A stretch of 6,781 nt of DNA from TWA4 sp964613155. GTDB taxonomy: Bacteria; Bacillota; Clostridia; Lachnospirales; Lachnospiraceae. Shown in pieces: positions 1 to 5,484 of this stretch. Location: assembly GCA_964613155.1 (NCBI GenBank), contig CAZTHP010000111.1, forward strand, positions 1 to 6,781. Reading direction: 5' to 3'. Each line of letters starts with the position of its first letter. Position 1 is the first letter of the stretch. The notes beneath the pieces are model-generated. The model saw only the letters and a program-made list of their open reading frames with translations, was not told where the DNA came from and did no database searches. The translations under genes were made by a program, and so were the position numbers.

Positions 1-525
1 GATGTGAAAAATGCAACGATGACCACACTTGGGAAAAATACGGGAGTCTATCCAGATTCCCAATGGAAATATGAACTGCTTCAGGCAGAGCATTCCCCCA
101 TCCGGAAGTTGAAATTTTCCTGGAAATGGGAAGATCTGCCATATTGGGTATCGGTTCATCTGGTGCGTCACAAAGTGGGGATTGAACATTTTGTAGAGAC
201 GCAGCGTTCAGATCGCACCTTGATCTGCCGCGACCTGCTTCCACAGGGGGCGCTGGTGAATCATGAATGTGAAGCGGATGCGCAGGCATTGATCAATATC
301 AGTCGTAAGCGGCTTTGTTACTGTGCAAGCCCGGAGACCCGAAAAGCTTGGCAGTTAGTAAAGGAACAGGTTGCGAAGACAGAACCGGAACTGGCAGCAT
401 GCATGGTAAAAGAATGTATTTACCGTGGATTTTGTCCAGAAGTATTTGGCTGCGGTTTTGCTCAGACTTACCAGTTTCAAAAAGAAGTAGAAGCTTATCG
501 CAAAGGAGAAATTGTAGAATCATGA
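1..525 (+). CDS. thyX: ThyX-like flavin-dependent thymidylate synthase family protein (5' end outside window)
   Basis: The reading frame is open from base 1 to TGA at 523-525. A GTG at 4 could be read as a start, but no ribosome site is visible and the gene probably begins upstream. Numbered from that GTG, residues 28-71 follow the ThyX core: an acidic-H-S-P segment (AEHSPIR, 28-34), a beta strand (KLKFSWKWED), then VHLVRHK (51-57) in place of the usual QLVRHR, followed by an E/S/R-rich segment ending SDR. The C-terminal half has the basic RKRLCY segment (101-106) and a Cys-rich CIYRGFCPE...CG region (138-151), as in other clostridial members. ThyX makes dTMP from dUMP using FAD, NAD(P)H and methylene-tetrahydrofolate in the cytoplasm. 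The RHRx7S signature is not canonical: RHK, with E at the serine position, so catalytic competence is uncertain. The family call is from pattern recognition only. Its stop overlaps the next start (ATGA at 522-525). Confidence 0.72.
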   Translation, partial: DVKNATMTTLGKNTGVYPDSQWKYELLQAEHSPIRKLKFSWKWEDLPYWVSVHLVRHKVGIEHFVETQRSDRTLICRDLLPQGALVNHECEADAQALINISRKRLCYCASPETRKAWQLVKEQVAKTEPELAACMVKECIYRGFCPEVFGCGFAQTYQFQKEVEAYRKGEIVES

Positions 526-1271
526 TATATATCAGTCATCTGATCGACGATCAGGATATGCAGGAACTGATACAGGAAACAGGATGCGGAGTGGAGAGTA
601 TTGAATTTTCCATTTCTGAAAATCTGGATTCATTGTATCCCAAACTTCGTTCGTATGAAAAGAGATTGCATCGTATGGGATGTGAAGATTTGATCGTACA
701 CGGTCCCTTTTTAGATTTGAATCCGATGGCATACGATCGCTATGTATTGGAGATTACCAGACAGCGTTATGAACAGGCGTATCTGGCAGCACAGTTTCTG
801 GGAGCGAAGAAGATCGTATTCCACACCTGCTATATCCCGAAAGTATATATGCTGATCGGATGGGCTGATCGCGTGGTAGATTTTTGGAATCGCTTTCTGG
901 AGGGCAAAGACGGCATCCAGATCGTGATGGAGAATGTAGAAGATCCGGAGATCTTACCGATTCTGGAAGTCTCAGAAAAGGTTCAGCACACGGATTTTGG
1001 GATTTGCCTGGATATCGGTCATGCACATTGTTATGCGCGCGAGCCGGTTACCGAGTGGGCGCAGCAGCTGCGACAATACATAAAGCATATCCATTTAAGT
1101 GATAATGATGGAACAGCCGACAGTCACCTGGGAATTGGAAGCGGAACTGTACCGGCGCAAGAGACACTTTCCTGTATCCATGCGTATCAACCAGAGGTAA
1201 CGCATACGATTGAATGTGCGGATCGACAGGCGATTCTTGACACCTGGAAATGGATGCAGCAGAAGTGTTAA
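522..1271 (+). CDS. Xylose isomerase-like TIM-barrel protein (sugar phosphate isomerase/epimerase or AP endonuclease family 2)
   Basis: A 249-residue cytoplasmic protein. I chose ATG 522 over earlier in-frame codons because it overlaps the preceding TGA (ATGA), has AAAGGAG at 502-508, and the protein fold starts there (MIYISHLIDD). The sequence walks through a (beta/alpha)8 barrel with the metal-site residues of the family at strand ends: VHGPFLDLNP (His60), IVFHTCY (His101), IVMENVEDPE (Glu137), FGICLDIGHAH (Asp164, His167), IKHIHLSDNDG (His191), SHLGIGSG (His202) and HTIECAD (Glu231). This ligand set is shared by endonuclease IV and by sugar isomerases/epimerases that bind divalent metals. 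Length and motifs suit a complete, active enzyme. The motifs do not separate DNA repair from sugar isomerisation; the general TIM-barrel annotation is as far as the sequence goes. Overlap with the ThyX-like gene suggests one transcript. Confidence 0.85.
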   Translation: MIYISHLIDDQDMQELIQETGCGVESIEFSISENLDSLYPKLRSYEKRLHRMGCEDLIVHGPFLDLNPMAYDRYVLEITRQRYEQAYLAAQFLGAKKIVFHTCYIPKVYMLIGWADRVVDFWNRFLEGKDGIQIVMENVEDPEILPILEVSEKVQHTDFGICLDIGHAHCYAREPVTEWAQQLRQYIKHIHLSDNDGTADSHLGIGSGTVPAQETLSCIHAYQPEVTHTIECADRQAILDTWKWMQQKC

Positions 1272-1352
1272 CCTGGTTACAGGCTATCCGTACCGATCAT
1301 TCTTTCCTTCAAAAAGAATATCTGGCAGATTTTTGAGGAGATTAACAAGATT

Positions 1353-1500
1353 TGGTCGGGACGATAACCATATAAGAGATGACCTGTGACAGCAGGTCTG
1401 TATCTTTCAGGAATGAAAATTCCGTAATAAAACACCCGGAGTGAGTCTTTTGACAATTGAGCTACAACAATTGTTGGAAGGCTCATTTTCTGTTTTTGTT
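1353..1500 (+). other. Intergenic run of hairpins, possible structured RNA or dispersed repeat
   Basis: Between the TIM-barrel stop (1271) and the transporter promoter (1595) there is no credible gene. From 1272 to 1352 only small weak hairpins occur (CCTG/CAGG at 1272-1283; ATTCTTT/AAAGAAT at 1299-1319). From 1353 on the folding potential is denser: TGGT/ACCA (1353-1370); a 12-bp hairpin at 1375-1407 whose tip is GACCTG/CAGGTC, with a 3-nt TGT bulge and one G-U pair; GGAAT-GAAA-ATTCC (1410-1423), a stem capped by a GNRA tetraloop; then the possible terminator at 1458-1500. The series suggests a small structured RNA on the plus strand, the 3' UTR of the upstream operon, or a dispersed repeat. 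I do not recognise a named family. Confidence 0.35.
1458..1500 (+). terminator. Possible terminator of the upstream operon
   Basis: TGAGC (1458-1462) pairs with GCTCA (1481-1485). The inner palindrome CAACAATTGTTG (1465-1476) can form its own stem. An interrupted T-rich run follows (TTTTCTGTTTTTGTTTTG). The broken U-tract and alternative pairings make this weaker than the terminators in the riboswitch leader. Confidence 0.4.
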
Positions 1501-1594
1501 TTGAATCTGTTTGGAAGCAGTAGGGATTTGAAAAAAGTTTCTAGGAGATTCTTATAAAAAAAATCTGCTTTTTGAAGTGGATTTTATAAAATAT

Positions 1595-1623
1595 TTGACA
1601 AAAAAAACAAAATGAATTATACT
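1595..1623 (+). promoter_or_regulatory. Sigma-A promoter of the ECF transporter operon
   Basis: TTGACA (1595-1600), a 17-bp A-rich spacer, then TATACT (1618-1623) give a near-perfect housekeeping promoter. The predicted start is near 1630, just ahead of the riboswitch P1 stem at 1637, which is the expected geometry. A weaker candidate lies upstream (TTGAAA 1528-1533, 18-bp spacer, TTATAA 1552-1557). Confidence 0.85.
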
Positions 1624-1636
1624 TGCATAGAGACGA

Positions 1637-1809
1637 TGCCATAAAAATTTTGTATCGAAGGAGAATTTTCTCTGATACAGGAAGTCAGGTGAGAATCCTG
1701 CACAGGAACGCTACTGTATAAAGGGATAGGAGCTATTTCAGAACCATCCTTTCAAGTCAGGAACATTTTTAAGGCGGATGTACGATACTCTTCGGGTTCA
1801 GGAGGTACA
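1637..1809 (+). promoter_or_regulatory. Cobalamin (B12) riboswitch aptamer with kissing-loop hairpin
   Basis: The conserved B12-box core is visible: AGGAAG, CAGG-TGAGAAT-CCTG (P3, 1686-1700), CGCTACTGTA (1709-1718) and CAAGTCAGGA (1753-1762). P1 pairs 1638-1648 (GCCATAAAAAT) with 1765-1775 (ATTTTTAAGGC), 10 of 11 pairs. P2 is TGTATC (1651-1656) with GATACA (1674-1679). P5/6 pairs AAAGGGAT (1720-1727) with ATCCTTT (1746-1752), one G bulged. Its loop carries GAACC (1741-1745), complementary to GGTTC (1795-1799) in the loop of a P13 hairpin (TGTAC 1779-1783 with GTACA 1805-1809). That is the L5-L13 kissing interaction which couples ligand binding to expression in this class. The large peripheral arm of adenosylcobalamin-type aptamers is absent, so this is a compact form. 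The terminator at 1826 follows. Expected effect: bound cobalamin lowers transcription of the transporter genes. Confidence 0.88.
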
Positions 1810-1825
1810 GCAGTCTGTCAAACCA

Positions 1826-1857
1826 GTCATGCCTATCTGTTCGGTATGGCTTTTTTT
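1826..1857 (+). terminator. Riboswitch-associated intrinsic terminator (first of three)
   Basis: GTCATGCC (1826-1833) pairs with GGTATGGC (1843-1850) over 8 bp including two G-U pairs, with a 9-nt loop and seven T (1851-1857). It sits 17 nt after the P13 hairpin and is the natural expression platform of the first aptamer. Confidence 0.85.
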
Positions 1858-1875
1858 GTGAATGGAATATAAGAT

Positions 1876-2002
1876 CGAAAGCTTTTTTGCAAACAGGCGA
1901 ACATCCTGTACAAGTTGGTGCGTTGCTGTAGAGTCAGCAGGCGAAAGCTTTCTGGAAAAGATAGGAATTTGTTTGCGCATAGAAACATCTATCAAGTTAA
2001 GA
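1876..2002 (+). promoter_or_regulatory. Second, divergent cobalamin-aptamer-like copy
   Basis: This stretch repeats the order of the first aptamer in four collinear blocks. Bases 1894-1914 match 1686-1706 at 16 of 21 positions, including an intact CAGG/CCTG P3 stem with a 7-nt loop. CTGTA (1926-1930) matches 1714-1718. Bases 1956-1966 match 1721-1731 at 9 of 11 (shared GATAGGA). Bases 1981-2002 match 1740-1762 at 17 of 22 aligned positions with one gap. A P5/6-like stem GATAG (1960-1964) / CTATC (1989-1993) is kept although the bases differ, which suggests compensatory change. Core bases differ from consensus (GCTGT for ACTGT; AAGTTAAG for AAGTCAG), and an extra TGCTG/CAGCA hairpin (1924-1939) is inserted. 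It runs directly into a terminator. It may be a functional variant or a decaying duplicate. Confidence 0.55.
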
Positions 2003-2028
2003 TTCTCTTTTTAAAAAGAGGATTTTTT
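2002..2028 (+). terminator. Second leader terminator
   Basis: ATTCTCTTTTT (2002-2012) is complementary to AAAAAGAGGAT (2013-2023) with one G-U pair, followed by TTTTTT (2023-2028). The innermost pairs must open to form a loop. It directly abuts the second aptamer-like copy, mirroring aptamer 1 and its terminator. Confidence 0.75.
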
Positions 2029-2074
2029 CTGTTGCTTTTTATGCGAAACAAGATACGTATCAGACTGAGGTTGG

Positions 2075-2121
2075 AAACCGAAAGATATTTTTGCGAAACG
2101 TAAAAAGCTTTCGGTTTTTTT
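2075..2121 (+). terminator. Third leader terminator, long stable hairpin
   Basis: AAACCGAAAG (2075-2084) pairs perfectly with CTTTCGGTTT (2108-2117). Inside, TTTTTGCG (2088-2095) pairs with CGTAAAAA (2099-2106) around an AAA loop. The T-run 2115-2121 follows. The hairpin has about 18 bp and is the strongest in the window. It lies 62 bases ahead of the lipoprotein start, so operon expression must read through it or an alternative fold must avoid it. Confidence 0.8.
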
Positions 2122-2183
2122 ATATTCCAGAGTAATTTTTTCGCGTTCAGCGTATTGCAATCAAAAACGAAAGGATAGTACTT

Positions 2184-2702
2184 ATGAAAATCAAGAAATT
2201 AAACCAATTGTTTCTGTTTCTTTTAGCAGGAATCTTTCTTTTGGCGGGATGCGGACAAAAAGGAGAAGCAGACCCGTCAACTCTGCCTGGACCGGCAGCA
2301 GGAAGCTGTACAGTTTTGATCGAATGTACCAGTGTTTTAGACAATTTGGACAAGTTAGATCCGGCAAAGGAAGAGTTTTTACCGGATGACGGCTGGATTT
2401 TAACCGAATATACGGTTGAATTTGCAGAAGGTGAGACGGCATTTGATGTTTTGAAACGTGCCTGTAAACAGCAGGATATTCAGCTTTCTTCCAAGTATAC
2501 TCCCATTTATGATAGTTACTATGTAGAAGGTATTAATCAGATTTATGAATTTGACTGTGGATCAAAATCCGGTTGGATGTACAAGGTGAATGGCGAATAT
2601 CCGAAGTACGGAAGTTCCAGCTATGAAGTGCAGGATGGCGATTCGATCGAGTGGAAGTATACCTGTAATCTTGGGACAGATGTAGGAGGCGATGCAGAAT
2701 GA
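2184..2702 (+). CDS. DUF4430 (transcobalamin C-terminal-like) lipoprotein, probable corrinoid-capture protein
   Basis: A 172-residue secreted lipoprotein. The start is fixed by AAAGGA at 2170-2175, 8 nt ahead of the ATG. A lysine-rich n-region and hydrophobic stretch (residues 9-20) lead to the lipobox LLAGC, so lipidation is expected at Cys23, anchoring the protein to the outer face of the membrane. After a short linker, about 41-170 is one DUF4430 domain: CTVLIECTSV, then VEFAEGETAFDVLKRACKQ, and the hallmark end GWMYKVNGEYP...VQDGDSIEWKYT. This domain family also includes the C-terminal beta domain of animal transcobalamin and intrinsic factor (established knowledge), which binds B12. Placement behind a B12 riboswitch and as first gene of an ECF transporter operon supports a role in handing corrinoid to the S component (inference). 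Its stop overlaps the next ATG. Confidence 0.88.
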   Translation: MKIKKLNQLFLFLLAGIFLLAGCGQKGEADPSTLPGPAAGSCTVLIECTSVLDNLDKLDPAKEEFLPDDGWILTEYTVEFAEGETAFDVLKRACKQQDIQLSSKYTPIYDSYYVEGINQIYEFDCGSKSGWMYKVNGEYPKYGSSSYEVQDGDSIEWKYTCNLGTDVGGDAE

Positions 2703-3703
2703 TACGGGATGATACCTTTGCAAGCTGCCATCCGCTTTTGAACTTTTTCTATTTTGTAGTGGTGCTGGGATTTACGATGTTTGTTCAGCATCCGGTCTTT
2801 TTGGGCATTTCTTTTTTGGGAGCTGCCTGTTATGGGATATGGCTCAATGGATGGAAACGAACCTTAAAACAAAATCTGTTTTTGACGCTTCCCGGTTTGC
2901 TGATCGTTGCGCTTACGAATCCGCTTTTTAATCATTATGGCGTTACGGTTTTATTTTATCTGGAAAGCAGCGGCAATAATGTTACGTTAGAGGCACTTGT
3001 ATACGGTATTGTGTTAGGATGTGTTCTCTTTATCGTAATTGCCTGGTTCAGCTGTTACAATCAGATCATGACCAGTGATAAGTTTATTTACCTGTTTGGA
3101 AAGCTGATTCCGGCACTTTCTTTGATTCTTTCAATGGCACTGCGTTTTGTTCCGCGCTTTAGTGCACAGATCAAAACGATTCGAAATGGCCAGAAGTGTT
3201 CGGGTAAAGATATCAGCAATGCAAAGTTTGTAAAAAAAGCACAGTATGGACTGAGTATTTTATCAATTTTAGTTACCTGGGCATTGGAGAATGCAATTGA
3301 TACCGCAGATTCTATGAAAAGCCGTGGTTATGGTCTGACGGGACGTACTGCATTTTCGATTTATCGTTTTGATAAGCGGGATAAGATCATGGGATGTATC
3401 CTGGTCGGTCTGTTTGGGATTTTTACCTGGGGATGCGCACAGGGTGCGGCATTTGCCCAGTATGATCCCAGAATTTTATTGGCTGGTTTTGTAATACAAG
3501 GACATGCTGCGCCGGTTACTTGTTCGATTTTTGTTACGATGATAACGTTTGCAGCATTTGCAGCATTTTGTTTTGCCCCTATTGTTTTGGGTATTCTGGA
3601 AGAACGTGCTTTGAAGAAAACACAAAACAAGGTATCTTCTGAGGCAGTGATTACATACCGGCGAATTTATGAAGAAATTGAAAAGGAGTCAATGACGATA
3701 TGA
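2699..3703 (+). CDS. ecfT: ECF transporter transmembrane (T) component
   Basis: A 334-residue integral membrane protein of the CbiQ/EcfT family, the scaffold that links the ATPases to the substrate-binding S component. ATG 2699 overlaps the lipoprotein stop (ATGA) and has AGGAGG at 2684-2689. Hydrophobic segments lie at about 14-48, 58-76, 98-118, 132-150, 184-198, 230-248 and 272-299. The NPLFNHYG motif (74-81) and MALRFVPRF (146-154) are typical of firmicute T components. The long cytoplasmic coupling region (151-229) contains SRG at 208-210, one of the two x-R-G motifs that dock into the ATPases. At the place of the first motif I see only an RNGQ (162-165). The C-terminal membrane pair followed by a charged tail (300-334) gives a protein longer than the usual ~265 residues. 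Context implies corrinoid transport. Confidence 0.88.
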   Translation: MIRDDTFASCHPLLNFFYFVVVLGFTMFVQHPVFLGISFLGAACYGIWLNGWKRTLKQNLFLTLPGLLIVALTNPLFNHYGVTVLFYLESSGNNVTLEALVYGIVLGCVLFIVIAWFSCYNQIMTSDKFIYLFGKLIPALSLILSMALRFVPRFSAQIKTIRNGQKCSGKDISNAKFVKKAQYGLSILSILVTWALENAIDTADSMKSRGYGLTGRTAFSIYRFDKRDKIMGCILVGLFGIFTWGCAQGAAFAQYDPRILLAGFVIQGHAAPVTCSIFVTMITFAAFAAFCFAPIVLGILEERALKKTQNKVSSEAVITYRRIYEEIEKESMTI

Positions 3704-5484
3704 GCATCGTAGAGATAAGAGATTTTTCTTTTTCTTACCCGGAACAGTCCCGGGAAACGTTATCCCATATTAATATGGAGATTGAAGAAGGAAGTCTGAA
3801 TGTACTTTGTGGAAAAAGTGGCTGCGGCAAAAGTACGCTGCTGCGCCAGTTAAAGAGTGTACTGGCTGTGCATGGCACAAAAACGGGAGGAATTTATTAT
3901 CAGGGAAAGAATCTGGATGAGATTGATCAGCGGACACAGAGCAGCGAGATCGGATATGTTCTCCAGAATCCGGAAAATCAGATCGTAACGGATAAAGTAT
4001 GGCATGAATTAGCATTTGGACTGGAAAGCTTAGGCTATGACAATGCAACAATTCGTCTTCGTGTAGCCGAAATGGCCAGCTATTTTGGAATTCAGAAATG
4101 GTTTTTGCGAAATGTTTCAGAATTATCCGGTGGTCAGAAGCAGCTTTTGAATCTGGCAGCGATCATGGCGATGCATCCGAAGCTGCTGATTTTAGATGAA
4201 CCGACGTCTCAGCTTGATCCGATTGCGGCATCTGATTTTTTGGAAACCGTTAAAAAGATCAATCGCGATATCGGTACGACTGTTATCATTACCGAGCACC
4301 GTCTTCAGGATATTATTCCGCAGGCTGATCGGGTTTTTGTAATGGATCAGGGCAAATTGTTGGCACAGGGAACGCCGAGAGAGATTGGAAAGATTTTACA
4401 GGATCAAAATCATGGCATGTTCCTTTCCATGCCGATTCCCATGCAGATTTATGCAGGTGTGAAAAATGATGAACCTTGTCCGCTGACGGTAAGCGAGGGC
4501 AGACGTTGGATGAGCAAGATTCTTGCTGATCAGGATACGATAAAGACTCCTGATTTTCTGCAGACAGCAGAAGATGCGGATGCAGGAAATGAACTGATTT
4601 CTGAAGAAGAAACGGTTTCCAAAACGACTGCGTCTGCAAAGCCTTCCCTGTTCCAAAAGCTGACACATGAAGAAGTGCCTGCTCTGGAAATGCGGGAAGT
4701 ATGGTTTCGCTATGAAAAGGAAAGCCAGGATGTGGTCCGCGGTCTTTCCCTGAAAGTGAAAAAAGGCGAATTTTATGCATTAGTAGGTGGTAATGGTACA
4801 GGAAAAAGTACGACATTATCTTTGTTAAGCCGGGTAAGAGTGCCGCACCGTGGAAAGATTTTACTGGATGGTAAGGATATCCGCAAATATTCCGATAAGG
4901 AATTGTATCGCGGCTATTTGGGTGTGCTGCCGCAGAGTCCGCAGAGTATGTTCCTGAAAAAGACTGTAAAAGAAGATTTGTATGCGGTGATCGGCGGAAG
5001 AAAAGAACAAAAATCAGACGAATATGATCTGGATATGAAAAAAGCCGAAGCAATCCGTGGAATTGTTAGTTTGACGAATCTGGAAGGGCTTTTGGATCGC
5101 CATCCTTATGATTTGAGCGGTGGTGAGCAGCAGCGTTTGGCATTGGCAAAGGTATTGCTTCTGCGTCCCAGAGTTTTACTTTTGGATGAAGCAACGAAAG
5201 GTTTGGATGCGGAATACAAACAGGAGTTAGGCGGTATCTTAAAGAAACTGCAAAAGCATGGAATTACTATTTTGATGATTTCGCACGATGTAGAATTTGT
5301 AGCAGAATACGCAGATCGGGTCGGTTTGTTCTTCGAGGGAAATATTGTAACGAGTAAAAAAGCACATGAGTTTTTTGCTGGTAACAGTTTCTATACGACG
5401 GCTGCCAATCGTATGGCGCGCCATTACTTCCCGGATGCTGTAACCGGAAAGGAAGTGATTGAATGCTTACAGATGAATCTTTAG
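3700..5484 (+). CDS. ECF transporter dual ATPase (EcfA-EcfA' in one polypeptide)
   Basis: A 594-residue cytoplasmic protein with two ABC ATPase domains that power the importer. ATG 3700 overlaps the T-component stop (ATGA), with AAGGAG at 3683-3688. Domain 1: Walker A GKSGCGKST (38-46), Q-loop LQNPENQ (88-94), signature LSGGQ (142-146), Walker B LLILDEPTS (162-170, Glu167), switch His200. Domain 2: Walker A GGNGTGKST (363-371), Q-loop LPQSPQ (410-415), signature LSGGE (472-476), Walker B VLLLDEA (492-498, Glu497), switch His529. All catalytic residues are present in both halves, so both sites look active. Residues about 240-328 form a non-conserved linker with an acidic patch (EDADAGNELISEEE). 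Most ECF systems use two separate ATPases; fused forms are known. The gene overlaps the S-component gene by 22 bp, with a shift of reading frame. Confidence 0.92.
   Translation: MSIVEIRDFSFSYPEQSRETLSHINMEIEEGSLNVLCGKSGCGKSTLLRQLKSVLAVHGTKTGGIYYQGKNLDEIDQRTQSSEIGYVLQNPENQIVTDKVWHELAFGLESLGYDNATIRLRVAEMASYFGIQKWFLRNVSELSGGQKQLLNLAAIMAMHPKLLILDEPTSQLDPIAASDFLETVKKINRDIGTTVIITEHRLQDIIPQADRVFVMDQGKLLAQGTPREIGKILQDQNHGMFLSMPIPMQIYAGVKNDEPCPLTVSEGRRWMSKILADQDTIKTPDFLQTAEDADAGNELISEEETVSKTTASAKPSLFQKLTHEEVPALEMREVWFRYEKESQDVVRGLSLKVKKGEFYALVGGNGTGKSTTLSLLSRVRVPHRGKILLDGKDIRKYSDKELYRGYLGVLPQSPQSMFLKKTVKEDLYAVIGGRKEQKSDEYDLDMKKAEAIRGIVSLTNLEGLLDRHPYDLSGGEQQRLALAKVLLLRPRVLLLDEATKGLDAEYKQELGGILKKLQKHGITILMISHDVEFVAEYADRVGLFFEGNIVTSKKAHEFFAGNSFYTTAANRMARHYFPDAVTGKEVIECLQMNL

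Noticed and set aside
315..521. Upstream extension of the TIM-barrel frame to 315
   Set aside because: That part overlaps the ThyX-like coding region in another frame and has no fold-related sequence; the ATGA start at 522 with AAAGGAG is far better.
1277..1486. 69-codon open frame on the minus strand in the intergenic region
   Set aside because: No ribosome site before its ATG, no recognisable domain, and it coincides with the hairpin cluster, whose palindromes explain the open frame.
2029..2074. Possible third aptamer remnant before the third terminator (GATACGTATC and a GACTGAGG segment)
   Set aside because: Only about 45 nt, lacking P3 and the ACTGT box; resemblance to the 3' core of the first aptamer is too short to support.
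1798..2103. Short open frames on both strands inside the riboswitch leader
   Set aside because: They run through aptamer and terminator stems, lack ribosome sites and have no family resemblance.
4313..5053. 246-codon open frame antisense to the ATPase gene
   Set aside because: It is a shadow of a gene with full ABC motifs in the other strand; its translation shows no domain and has low-complexity composition.
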